NCBI RefSeq assembly: GCF_010820665.1
Contig: NZ_JAAIKC010000001.1
Coordinates: forward strand, 558,001-622,000
Length of the DNA stretch: 64,000 nucleotides
Direction: 5' to 3'
Source: Paenibacillus sp. SYP-B3998
GTDB lineage: Bacteria; Bacillota; Bacilli; Paenibacillales; NBRC-103111
The notes under the pieces are model-generated. The model saw only the letters and a list, made by a program, of their open reading frames with translations, did not search any database and was not told the origin of the DNA. Below are positions 8,418 to 15,719 of this stretch, in pieces (within the stretch, counting starts at the first letter, position 1; each line of letters opens with the position of its first letter). A program made the translations under genes and the position numbers.

Positions 8418-8575
8418 ATGAATATACATATAAAATCCAAATTTGGATAACAATTTCAGGTTTGGTTAGCACCTTGACCTTCGGCATGACAGTAAGCACT
8501 TTTGCGAGTGGTCAGCTCAAAGAAGTTAAAGCATTTCTAAAACCAGACGTTAAACTAAATGTCAACGGGAAATAG
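8418..8575 (+). pseudogene. Broken copper-amine-oxidase-like secreted protein
   Basis: The frame STLTFGMTVSTFASGQLKEV, then KAFLKPDVKLNVNGK, parallels the N-terminus of the intact protein at 30870 (FASSGLEKIQAFLNHDIKF, then TVDGK). That region includes a signal peptide and the start of the Cu-amine-oxidase-N domain. The likely ATG at 8418 is in another frame, and a stop follows NGK directly. The gene is therefore both frameshifted and truncated. Bases 8080-8310 just upstream hold an unconvincing open frame that I do not annotate. Confidence 0.6.
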
Positions 8576-8745
8576 CTTGTTCATTAGGGGTAATTGAGTC
8601 TATAATTCAAGTTCAGAGGCGATACTAGAATTCAAAAGTTTAAAACTATATAAAAGAAAAGTAAACGGTCGTTCCGACTCATGGAAGGTTTTATTTATAA
8701 ACGATAAACATTACATGGTAACTACAAAAAGGAAGGGGTCGTGCA

Positions 8746-9099
8746 ATGCATATCCGGAAAAAGGTATTTATTTTAGTTTTTGTTACTTTAATGACGGTGT
8801 TAATTGGATGCTCTAACAATTCCAGTCAGTCAAATGATACTATAGAAAATAATAATGAAATCCTAGGAGTAACAAATGAGATAAGAAAAATAACGTCGTC
8901 TCAATTGACTCATATAAAAAGGGATATGACATACAAAGAAATAATAAAAGCATTAGGCAACACCAGGGATATTGGATCTGGAATATCTATATTCAGATAT
9001 GAATATGAAAACGGTGAATTCCTTGACATTAAAGTGATTGATCATGATCTTGATGCAAAAATAAGTGAAGAAGTCTACCAGTACATCCAAACGTGTTGA
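8746..9099 (+). CDS. Lipoprotein with SmpA/OmlA-like fold
   Basis: The 117-residue protein has a signal peptide ending in the lipobox LIGC at about residues 19-22, so it should be anchored to the outer face of the membrane. After an Asn/Ser-rich linker, the segment SQLTHIKRDMTYKEIIKALG, followed by a Gly/Tyr-rich strand pair (FRYEYENGEFLDIKV), matches the small BamE/SmpA-like fold. AAGGAAGGGG precedes the ATG. A shared terminator separates it from the convergent gene at 9311. Confidence 0.75.
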   Translation: MHIRKKVFILVFVTLMTVLIGCSNNSSQSNDTIENNNEILGVTNEIRKITSSQLTHIKRDMTYKEIIKALGNTRDIGSGISIFRYEYENGEFLDIKVIDHDLDAKISEEVYQYIQTC

Positions 9100-9249
9100 A
9101 TAATAAGAAACCATAATTCAAATGACGGCCCTGCAGCTGGCAAAATAATCGGCTGCCATATTAACATTAGCCGTATATATACTCTGTCGAAACTTGATGG
9201 CTGGCTATAGATTCATCAATCAAAATAAATGGTAGAAAAAATTGGAAAG

Positions 9250-9290
9250 AAAAAGGGAGCCTTCTCAATAAGAGATAGGGCTCCTTTTTT
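9250..9290. terminator. Bidirectional terminator
   Basis: An A-rich stretch, GGAGCC, an inner TCTC/GAGA pair, GGCTCC and TTTTTT form a hairpin that can act on both strands. It separates the convergent lipoprotein and secreted-protein genes. Confidence 0.8.
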
Positions 9291-9310
9291 AAAATATATG
9301 CTGGAGTAAA

Positions 9311-9793
9311 CTACCAATGTCTTGCAGCAATGTATACGGTAGCACTATTATAAAAATTACTATAAGATCCAAGATTCCAGCTAAAAGAGCTTGGGTCAGT
9401 AATACCGGTGTTAATAGATGCTTGCTGACCATGTTTTTCAGACCATTTACCAGTGTCATTCTGAACCATGAAGTGATAGTCAACCAAATCTGAACTAATA
9501 TCAACTTTTCCGTTTTTATTAGTATCAATCCAGCCGACTCGGAAAGCGATACGATGCTCATCGCTATTTATCGCAGCTGTTCTACTGGAAAGAATTCTCC
9601 ATGAATCCTTCAGATATAATTGGTTGTAATTTCCGTCATTAACGATGAGTCCAGCAGTGTAATTAATGTTAGTAAAGTAGCCAGCATCATTTACATTAGA
9701 AACACCATCTCCATCACCTGGGTTCAATGCCCAACCGGTGACCGGTATTGTAAAAATCATAGCGGTCATTAATACAGAAACCATCTTCTTCAT
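9311..9793 (-). CDS. Secreted protein of unknown function
   Basis: From ATG at 9793, which has a strong GAGGAGG site, the protein is 160 residues with a signal peptide (MKKMVSVLMTAMIFTIPVTG-type) and likely cleavage after WA. The mature part is rich in Asn, Asp, Gly and Tyr. It has Asp-rich loops (NPGDGDGVSNVNDAG and DTNKNGKVDIS) resembling Ca-binding turns. I do not recognise the family. It lies just downstream of a decayed LytTR-type two-component locus on the same strand, which may once have controlled it. That link is inference. Confidence 0.7.
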   Translation of the reverse strand: MKKMVSVLMTAMIFTIPVTGWALNPGDGDGVSNVNDAGYFTNINYTAGLIVNDGNYNQLYLKDSWRILSSRTAAINSDEHRIAFRVGWIDTNKNGKVDISSDLVDYHFMVQNDTGKWSEKHGQQASINTGITDPSSFSWNLGSYSNFYNSATVYIAARHW

Positions 9794-9881
9794 TATTAAT
9801 TCCTCCTCGTAATTTTTTCTAGATTGCTTGCTGAATTCATCATACAAGGAAGAAGGCTGTTATATTAAAAGCACACTGAAA

Positions 9882-9925
9882 CGAAAAAAACGATCCCTAA
9901 ACAGCATGATTGTCTAGGGATCGTT
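9882..9925 (-). terminator. Terminator after the decayed two-component locus
   Basis: AACGATCCCTA at 9889-9899 pairs perfectly with TAGGGATCGTT at 9915-9925. On the minus strand it is followed by a run of seven T. It ends the kinase remnant before the secreted-protein gene. Confidence 0.85.
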
Positions 9926-9928
9926 CAT

Positions 9929-10609
9929 TTAAAATGGCAGTAGAATCATATTATGAAATACTTTTTGTTTCGTTTCAATGGTCATATGACCACCGTACTT
10001 GTCGCAGATTCTAGCTATATTTGTTAGTCCAATACCATGAAATTCCGGGTTTGGCTTTTGGCTGCGTAAGTGGGGCCTTTGCTTTCATAGGTTTGACTCG
10101 TGGTAAAAAAATGTAGTTTGCTTTTGATAGTTAAGCTTTTGGCAGCTTCAATACTAATGAGGTCATCATATTTTATAACAACTTCTTCATAGGCTGACTT
10201 GATGACCATAAACTTTTTATCAAGTGCTTGAAAGTATTGGTATAGTTTGATGATTTTCTCCTCCAAGATCGAGGGGGCAATGGGTTTTATCAAATACTGG
10301 AATGTCATGACATCAAAACTTTCCACCATATATTCAGGGTAGCTTGTCAGAAAAATAATTTGCTCATCCAGGTTATTTAACCCTCTTTTTTCGGGCTGTT
10401 TGAATTCCGTTCATCCCACCCATTTCAATATCCAAAATTAAAATATGGAATGGAGTTTCATGGCGCTCATAATAGGATACTAACTGCTCTCCCGAGCCGA
10501 ATAATTCGATTTCAAAATCTATATTTGTTTTTATCGACAACGTAATCAGGATGGTTTTAACAAGCTCTCTTTGTTTTTCCTCATCATCGCAAATAGCCAC
10601 TCTATACAT
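9929..10609 (-). pseudogene. LytTR response regulator fused to histidine kinase tail
   Basis: From ATG 10609 the receiver domain reads MYRVAICDDEEKQRELV, through HILILDIEMGGMNGI with the phospho-Asp intact. The frame then breaks in an A6 run near 10391. In another frame it continues as DEQIIFLTSYPEYMVESFDV, to FQYLIKPI and the beginning of a LytTR domain (YDDLISIEAAKSL). After about residue 180 it changes, again in another frame, to the end of a GHKL kinase: GIGLTNIARICDKYGGHMTI, stop at 9929. A deletion has therefore joined regulator and kinase. The locus resembles an agr-like quorum system but is non-functional. Confidence 0.8.
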
Positions 10610-10806
10610 AAATGATATACCCCTTATTTCCATTACCTTTATTCTAAAACTCTATATAAGCATGATACAACCTTCTGACTTTATATAGATAGCTTTTGGA
10701 TGAAATGCAAATCCGAATCCCTCAATATCACTCTTGAAAAGCGGATAGGAGATTGAGGAATTCATTGACTAACGAAAATCCGAAGAATGTAAGGCGGGAA
10801 TCCCGT

Positions 10807-11163
10807 CTTGTACTCCTTGCATATAGAGGCACTCCTTTTCAATGTTGTGCTTGCGAGTTAAAGTGTCTTCATATTGGGTAAATAGTCGTTGTGTAGGCTC
10901 ATTAGTAGTGAGCTTGATTTCACTTTTTAAGTTTTCTATTATTTCGACGAGTGATCAAACCTTAACTTTAAAGCATCCATAAACCAATTTGGCCATTTTT
11001 CCATAATTGCCACTATCCCCTTCCTGTTGTTCGAGTGTGTGCATGCTAACTCTGATGGGAAAGGATGGCAAGTTGTTTGTTAGTTTGTTTGATACTATAA
11101 AGTTATTGTTGGAATTATTTGGAGTTCGTATATACTGGAATGAGTGAAGGCAGTAATAATCGG
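10807..11163. repeat. Repeated block, copy B (array-head-like)
   Basis: This is the longest copy. On the minus strand it holds a start with a ribosome binding site (GAAGGGG, then MEKWPNWFMDALKLRFDHS), a deletion, and then the end of the same small protein (VEIIENLKSEIKLTTNEPTQ, LFTQYEDTLTRKHNIEKECL). On the plus strand to the right is a remnant reading GKLFVSLFDTIKLLLELFG. It ends at cassette-type site B1. Copy A shares the left and right parts. Copy C shares the middle and right parts. Confidence 0.75.
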
Positions 11164-11182
11164 TTAAAGGAATGATTTTATT
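11164..11182 (+). repeat. Cassette-type site B1
   Basis: TTAAAGGAATGATTTTATT marks the junction between block B and the carbon-nitrogen hydrolase unit. The next gene's AAGGAGG follows within a few bases. Confidence 0.65.
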
Positions 11183-11196
11183 TGAAGGAGGTTCAT

Positions 11197-11835
11197 ATGA
11201 AATTTATAATTATTCAACCAAAACTTGAAAAGGACATTAAACAGCTTGAAAATGAGTTGCGAAATAATCCTTCCGTGGATGCAGTTATATTTCCAGAGGG
11301 ATATTTGAATGAAAATGTGGAACAAGCATGTATTTTAGCAAAAAGCTATAACACAACCCTAATTGGAGGATATAGGAGATTACTGGATAACCCAAAAGAT
11401 AGAGCAATTATAATAAATCGTAAAGGTGAAATCGTTCTTGATAGATTTAAATATAGCCCAACATCTTTTGTTGTAGAAGAAGGTCTAAGAATTGGTCACA
11501 TACTTTGTGACGAGTTAGTAGTACAAGGCATTACAAGCGAAGAAGCAAATGATATTGACTTGATTGTTCATCCAATTGGTGTAGGCATGTTTAGCGAAGA
11601 CCAATTCGAAGAATGGATAAATGAAGCACAAAAAATTGCAATTAAATTTAAAGCTATGATTATTGGTACAAACCATGCCGACGGTTCATTTAGAGATAGT
11701 GACGTGTCGATACCTATTGCATATTGCATTGATAGTAACGGAGAGGTTGTTTTTATTTCAAAAAATGACGTTCGTCCACGGATATTAGATATTCGAAATA
11801 AAGAGGTTATAGCCTTGCAAATAGCTAATGAATAA
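11197..11835 (+). CDS. Carbon-nitrogen hydrolase (nitrilase superfamily)
   Basis: The 212-residue protein carries the expected Glu-Lys-Cys triad: E34 in IFPEGY, K85 in DRFKYSP and C104 in GHILCDEL. It therefore probably hydrolyses a nitrile or amide, or transfers an acyl group. It is shorter than typical members (about 260-300 residues) and lacks part of the C-terminal region. AAGGAGG fixes the ATG at 11197. The TAA stop is inside cassette-type site B2. It is the first unit after block B. Confidence 0.8.
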   Translation: MKFIIIQPKLEKDIKQLENELRNNPSVDAVIFPEGYLNENVEQACILAKSYNTTLIGGYRRLLDNPKDRAIIINRKGEIVLDRFKYSPTSFVVEEGLRIGHILCDELVVQGITSEEANDIDLIVHPIGVGMFSEDQFEEWINEAQKIAIKFKAMIIGTNHADGSFRDSDVSIPIAYCIDSNGEVVFISKNDVRPRILDIRNKEVIALQIANE

Positions 11836-11850
11836 AAGCACGATTTTATT
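11831..11850 (+). repeat. Cassette-type site B2 (best match)
   Basis: AATAAAAGCACGATTTTATT is the clearest example of the site: a 7-bp AT inverted repeat with a GCACGA centre. It includes the hydrolase stop codon at 11833-11835. Confidence 0.8.
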
Positions 11851-11867
11851 ATGCAAAGGTGAGCGCA

Positions 11868-12167
11868 ATGCGTTTCCTAGATAAATTTATGAAGCGTACA
11901 TTGTTTTGCCCAATATGCAATTCAGAGTTGAATTGGTTTGGTACTGTTGTTGGTAAGGGCTTCCAAAAAGGTGAGTTAAAATGCGTGACATGTGACAAGT
12001 ATTTTATAAATGATTCAGAATTAACGGAAACTGATACTCCAAGACGGCGCGTAGAACATTTCAAACAACAAGGTTTTGACGATAAAGGTTATCAAGGTGT
12101 TCCAACAAGTTACTTCTATAAACCTGCTTGGCTACGGAAAATTGAAAAGTTGCTGCGGGTTAAATAA
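11868..12167 (+). CDS. Zinc-ribbon hypothetical protein
   Basis: The 99-residue protein has two CxxC pairs (CPIC at about 14-17 and CVTC at about 39-42) that should bind one zinc. A basic C-terminus with RRRVEHFKQQGFDDKG and YFYKPAWLRKIEKLL follows. The function is unknown. The ATG at 11868 follows AAAGGTGAG. The upstream in-frame GTG overlaps that site and was not chosen. The stop codon is part of the next cassette-type site. Confidence 0.65.
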   Translation: MRFLDKFMKRTLFCPICNSELNWFGTVVGKGFQKGELKCVTCDKYFINDSELTETDTPRRRVEHFKQQGFDDKGYQGVPTSYFYKPAWLRKIEKLLRVK

Positions 12168-12182
12168 AAGAGCAATTTTATT
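12163..12182 (+). repeat. Cassette-type site B3
   Basis: AATAAAAGAGCAATTTTATT contains the stop of the zinc-ribbon gene at 12165-12167. Confidence 0.75.
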
Positions 12183-12195
12183 TAGAAACGGAGCA

Positions 12196-12531
12196 ATGTG
12201 TGTAATGTATTGTTGGAGAATAACGAAGTACGACCCACAGTTTCGTTCAGATAGAGGTGTCTACACAAAGGACGAATGGACTTCAATATCCGATTTAGGA
12301 CGTATTTATGACGGTAAATCGTTCGAACTTCAAACATACAAAGAAACAGAGGATAGATATGTAAATGCTATTTTATCATTTATTGAATGTCTGGAACTAC
12401 CGTGCTTAATGACTCATGATTTATGGAGACAAGATATTGTTGACTTTGAACGTGAAAGTACCAGTAAGTTTCAAACCATTTATTCAAAGGAGTTGATGGA
12501 TACTTATATTGACAACGATAACGATGATTAA
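12196..12531 (+). CDS. Conserved hypothetical protein (YWRITKY type)
   Basis: The 111-residue protein begins MYCWRITKYDPQFRSDRGVY after a two- or three-residue lead and continues with KDEWTSISDLGRIYDG. A similar sequence type is familiar to me from uncharacterised Bacillus and Paenibacillus proteins; it has no known function. The start is ATG 12196 or 12205. A GGAG close upstream favours the later one if spacing is considered. Its last residues are acidic (DTYIDNDNDD). The stop lies within site B4. Confidence 0.65.
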   Translation: MCVMYCWRITKYDPQFRSDRGVYTKDEWTSISDLGRIYDGKSFELQTYKETEDRYVNAILSFIECLELPCLMTHDLWRQDIVDFERESTSKFQTIYSKELMDTYIDNDNDD

Positions 12532-12550
12532 ATATGACATGGATTTCATT
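12529..12550 (+). repeat. Cassette-type site B4, variant II
   Basis: The site runs from the stop codon through a short spacer to GACATGGATTTCATT, matching the sites at 731 and 15626. The gap to the HIT gene after it (12551-12641) shows no other feature. Confidence 0.6.
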
Positions 12551-12641
12551 AAGTGAATTGAAAGTTTTAATACACGGATGGAAAATGATAGGGAATAGTC
12601 TAAAGCTAATCATTAAATAGAATAAAGGGGCATAACCTACA

Positions 12642-12980
12642 ATGTCGTGTGTATTCTGTAGAATTATTAAAAGGGAAGAACCTGCTGAAATTATTTATGA
12701 AGATGAATATGTAATATCCTTCTACGGGCTTCATTCTGTAACAAACGCTCATGTACTCGTAGTTCCGAAAAAACATATTGAGAATGTACTTGATATTGAG
12801 GAAGTGGATGAGAAATATATAATCAAAGTGTATTTAGCAATCAAGGAAGTTGCTAAACAACTTGGCATAAGTGAAACAGGATTTAGAGTGGTTACTAACA
12901 TCGGAGAGCATGGACAACAAGAAGTGTATCATATCCATTACCATGTAATAGGTGGACGACAACTAAAATGGGAGTTCTAA
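12642..12980 (+). CDS. HIT family (histidine triad) hydrolase
   Basis: The 112-residue protein has the HIT signature HIHYHVIGG with His97, His99 and His101, an N-terminal CVFCRI (Cys pair), and the conserved NAHVLVVPKKHI segment. HIT proteins hydrolyse or transfer nucleoside monophosphates attached to amines or phosphates. The length is typical of the HINT group. AAAGGGGC lies ten bases before the ATG. It is not followed by a cassette-type site but runs directly into a remnant. Confidence 0.92.
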   Translation: MSCVFCRIIKREEPAEIIYEDEYVISFYGLHSVTNAHVLVVPKKHIENVLDIEEVDEKYIIKVYLAIKEVAKQLGISETGFRVVTNIGEHGQQEVYHIHYHVIGGRQLKWEF

Positions 12981-13365
12981 CCGTATTATTGTTATTGATT
13001 TAGATGATCCCGAAGATCCTAATCGTGATTTAATTCCAGAAGATGTTTTGTGGTTCGAGAAATCAGCGGATAGATCATCGGGTAGCGTATTTAAACCCGT
13101 AGGCAGCAATATGTTTGCAATTTATACTGACTGCAGTATAAGTGTTAAATATGAAGTTGGACTAAGAGGAAGTGCTGGAGAAGCAAGTAATGGCAGCTAT
13201 TTTCAAATAGTCGGTTTTCCTAAAGGAGATTTATCTTCGGATAGCGGAAGTGGTTTGATGACCATTTCATTTACAGGAATGAATGACTACGGTTCAAATC
13301 AAACACTGAGCCATCCTTTTACGCCCATATATACCTCAATACTTAATCCAAATATATCGCAGTAA
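12967..13365 (+). pseudogene. Remnant of an unknown Gly/Ser-rich protein
   Basis: The frame is open from 12967, overlapping the HIT gene end, without a credible start. It encodes an acidic segment (VIDLDDPEDPNRDLIPEDVL) followed by a beta-rich Gly/Ser-rich part ending NPNISQ. It probably represents the C-terminal half of a secreted or surface domain lost during rearrangement. The family is not recognised. Confidence 0.35.
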
Positions 13366-13414
13366 AGTGGCTGCAAATACTGGATATTTCGTTGGATGCT
13401 GGAAATTAGACTAA

Positions 13415-13456
13415 CCATTATATCTCTATCACCGTCTTCACACATGTGGAGTGCGT
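13415..13456. repeat. Direct repeat, copy 1 (ACACATGTGGAGT)
   Basis: TATATC, CACCGTCT and ACACATGTGGAGTGCGT appear in the same order and spacing at 18785-18835. The pair brackets the last 5.4 kb of the accessory region. The rest of 13366-13657 holds no other feature I can support. Confidence 0.55.
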
Positions 13457-13657
13457 GGTTGGGATATATCGGGAAAACCCAATCGAATAGCAGATCTTAT
13501 AATTTAGCCCTTTCGTATAGAGAGAGGTTATTTAACATTTCCAAGACATCTCTAATAAAGTGAAATTTTTAATATTTCAAGTGAAAACTATGGTAAATAA
13601 TGACTGTTTGCGATACATTGAAGTACGTTGGAATTAATTGTCGAGAGGAGTCATTAT

Positions 13658-13956
13658 ATGACTTACTCAACTTTCGCAACTTAGTTCTCCAAACAAACCC
13701 TTGATATAACAAGGCAAACTAGAGATCCATTCGCGGGCATTTCGAAGCAACTGGCCGATTTGCAAGGTTGCTAACTGAGAGTGGAACTGATATTTTATTG
13801 GATTGCTTGTTAGAGGTTAAACAAACCCTGCATAATGAAAAACCTATTTTCCTTCATGATAGAAGCAATACAAGTTACTTGTCTACTACAATAAATTTTG
13901 ATCCTTTAAGTAATAAAAGTAGATTTAACAAGAATGATTTTTATATGATCCGATAA
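13658..13956 (+). pseudogene. Frameshifted small gene
   Basis: GAGAGGAG and ATG at 13658 open a frame that stops after eight codons (MTYSTFAT). Read past that stop it gives FSKQTLDITRQTRDPFAG. After a frame change it continues HFEATGRFARLLTESGTDIL, later LEVKQTLHNEKPIFLHD, to a stop at 13956. One stop and at least one frameshift therefore inactivate it. The family is not recognised. Confidence 0.45.
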
Positions 13957-13967
13957 CAGTGAAATTT

Positions 13968-14227
13968 GCTTGTTAAACGGTGAATGTGGATTTTGTTGCT
14001 CGACGATGAATGATAACTCATCAAAACGATGTTTAAGCGCATGAATGAACCAATCTGGAAAATCTCCCATAGTGTTATCCCCTTCCTGTTGTTCGAGTGT
14101 GTGTATGTTAACTCTGATGGGAGGGGATGGCAAGTTGTTTGTTAGCTTGTTTGATAATTTAAAGTTATTATTGGAATTATTTGGAGTCCGTATATATACT
14201 GGAATGAGTGAGGGCAGTAATAATCGG
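13968..14227. repeat. Repeated block, copy C (array-head-like)
   Basis: On the minus strand, AAGGGG and an ATG begin MGDFPDWFIHALKHRFDELS, similar to the start of the small gene in copy B. On the plus strand the right part encodes GKLFVSLFDNLKLLLELFGV, then RIYTGMSEGSNNRLKE, the most open version of that remnant. The block ends at cassette-type site C1. The left part seen in copies A and B is missing. Confidence 0.7.
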
Positions 14228-14246
14228 TTAAAAGAATGATTTTATC
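14228..14246 (+). repeat. Cassette-type site C1
   Basis: TTAAAAGAATGATTTTATC marks the junction between block C and the next gene, equivalent to A1 and B1. Confidence 0.65.
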
Positions 14247-14270
14247 TGATAGAAAAACAAGGAGAACTAG

Positions 14271-14689
14271 ATGAAATTCGTATATGAGTTAACTGGTAGC
14301 GGTTGGGCAGACGGATTTATTGAAATTGAATCTAATAATGTTCGTTTTACTGCAAGTTATCTGACCGATGCATTAGATGATTTGCTTCGTTGTCTAATTT
14401 CCATAATTCCAGTGTGTGTACCTTATCCTCAAAATAAAACAGTTTTTGAATTTGAGGAAGAGCCTGATGGTGCGTTATGAGGATTGATTTGATGCTAAAA
14501 GAAAGTCCAGTCTTAAAGTTGGATTCCATATGTCCTCTTAATGATTTGGCGAGGGCTGTTCTTATTGCATTGGAAATCCTACTTGAGAAACATGGAGTAG
14601 AGGGATACAAGAAATTATGGGTTTTGCATGATTTTCCTATGAATCTTTATTTGAGATTAAAAAGTTACTTGGATGCCAATGGTAAATAA
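14271..14689 (+). pseudogene. Conserved small protein split by a frameshift
   Basis: Two frames, 14271-14480 (69 codons) and 14477-14689 (70 codons), overlap by an ATGA. The first reads MKFVYELTGSGWADGFIEIE and SYLTDALDDLLRCLISIIP. The second reads LKLDSICPLNDLARAVLIAL and ends VLHDFPMNLYLRLKSYL. Together they resemble one continuous uncharacterised Bacillales protein of about 140 residues. A single-base frameshift near 14475 is the simplest explanation, although coupled translation of two peptides cannot be excluded. The ribosome binding site is AAGGAG. Confidence 0.6.
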
Positions 14690-14690
14690 A

Positions 14691-14710
14691 AATAAAAGCA
14701 TGATTTTATT
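14691..14710 (+). repeat. Cassette-type site C2
   Basis: AATAAAAGCATGATTTTATT differs from site B2 by one base. It begins just after the TAA of the split gene. Confidence 0.8.
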
Positions 14711-14727
14711 AGAAGATGGGTGGAAAA

Positions 14728-15021
14728 TTGAAATACATATGTCCTATTTGTGGATTTGATGAATTTAAAAATGCACCATATGACGAGAATGGTAACGAAT
14801 CATTTGAAGTTTGCCATTGTTGCGGTTTTGAGTTTGGATTTGATGACGTTCATGAGGGGCATACATTTGAAAGTTACAGAGCAAAGTGGATTGGTGAAGG
14901 GGCATTATGGTTTTACCAACCAACTAAACCTATCAATTGGGACTTGAATCTACAGTTGGGAAATATTGAGAAAATACAACCTATGTATTTGCCTTGTTAC
15001 CTTCGTAACAGAAATCAGTAA
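14728..15021 (+). CDS. Zinc-ribbon hypothetical protein (CPICG type)
   Basis: The 97-residue protein begins LKYICPICGFDEFKNAPYDE, has a second Cys pair in CHCCGFEFG, and continues with HEGHTFESYRAKWIGEGALW. The four cysteines should bind zinc. Similar uncharacterised proteins are common in Bacillales. TTG at 14728 is chosen because GGGTGG lies five bases upstream. The in-frame ATG at 14716 overlaps that site. It lies between cassette-type sites C2 and C3. Confidence 0.75.
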   Translation: MKYICPICGFDEFKNAPYDENGNESFEVCHCCGFEFGFDDVHEGHTFESYRAKWIGEGALWFYQPTKPINWDLNLQLGNIEKIQPMYLPCYLRNRNQ

Positions 15022-15030
15022 CAACTTTAA

Positions 15031-15048
15031 TGAAAGAGCAATTTTATT
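15031..15048 (+). repeat. Cassette-type site C3
   Basis: TGAAAGAGCAATTTTATT lies ten bases after the upstream stop codon. Its left arm is degraded. Confidence 0.65.
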
Positions 15049-15061
15049 CTGAAAGGGCGAA

Positions 15062-15442
15062 GTGTCAGATATGCCATATACTCATATGATTTTGGAAGTT
15101 CATTGCCTGCATGGAATTGGGGAACAAGAAGAAAATGAACGTATTCCAGAATTTTGTAAACGTGGAGTGGGCAAGTTAGGATATCACTGCATGGAGAATA
15201 AATGTGCTTTTATGGCGTTTACAGATGCACCTAATGAAATTGCTTATTCTGGAAATGAAGGTGTGATTCCAGATGGAGATACTCTTATAGGGTTTGGTGG
15301 CGATATGGAACCCCATGACTATAATAAACATGAAATAGATGAACTAAAGAATATGTGGGAAAAGATATGTAGAAATAAAATTCAAGAAGCATACGATGAA
15401 TACATGGTTCTATTCAAGGAGAAATATGGAGAACAGAAATAA
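15062..15442 (+). CDS. Hypothetical protein
   Basis: The 126-residue protein has six cysteines or histidines in its first half (VHCLHGIG, FCKRGVGKLGYHCMENKC) and an acidic C-terminal helix. The sequence is soluble and unrecognised. GAAAGGGCG precedes the GTG start by six bases; ATG 15071 is an alternative. The TAA stop is inside site C4. Confidence 0.6.
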   Translation: MSDMPYTHMILEVHCLHGIGEQEENERIPEFCKRGVGKLGYHCMENKCAFMAFTDAPNEIAYSGNEGVIPDGDTLIGFGGDMEPHDYNKHEIDELKNMWEKICRNKIQEAYDEYMVLFKEKYGEQK

Positions 15443-15665
15443 AAGGGCAATTCAAATCAATTGTCCAGAAAGATATTGCTTTTTTTGGCTTGATGAAGGA
15501 ACTTGTGGATGTCCCTTCGGTACTTGTTTTAGGATTGAAGAAGATAATAAGAATAGAGATATGAGCCAAATGAACCAGAGCATGACAAGGCTGGGCTTCC
15601 TTACGATTATTTCAATAAAAACAATCAATAAAACATGGATTTCATTAAACGAATGGGCAGAATAA
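15426..15665 (+). CDS. Doubtful small Cys-rich ORF
   Basis: The frame overlaps the end of the previous gene and crosses sites C4 and C5. Its core, NCPERYCFFWLDEGTCGCPF, has four cysteines and looks like real coding sequence. There is no ribosome binding site, and the last 30 residues read through site C5. It is probably a truncated unit that lost its own start when joined to site C4. Confidence 0.3.
   Translation: MENRNKRAIQINCPERYCFFWLDEGTCGCPFGTCFRIEEDNKNRDMSQMNQSMTRLGFLTIISIKTINKTWISLNEWAE
15438..15456 (+). repeat. Cassette-type site C4 (half site)
   Basis: The left arm AAATAAAAGGGCAATT is intact and contains the upstream stop codon, but the right arm TTTATT is replaced by CAAATC. This may be a recombined or decayed site. 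Confidence 0.5.
15626..15647 (+). repeat. Cassette-type site C5, variant II
   Basis: The site contains AATAAAACATGGATTTCATT and is the last clear site of cluster C. Confidence 0.6.
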
Positions 15666-15719
15666 GATAATGAATTAGGACAAAGAAAATAACAATGAAA
15701 TTATTAATTATGGAGGGAA

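Noticed and set aside
14045-14239. Plus-strand 64-codon frame in block C as a gene
   Set aside because: Most of it overlaps the divergent start region, it has no ribosome binding site, and copies A and B have stops in it. It is treated as part of the repeated block.
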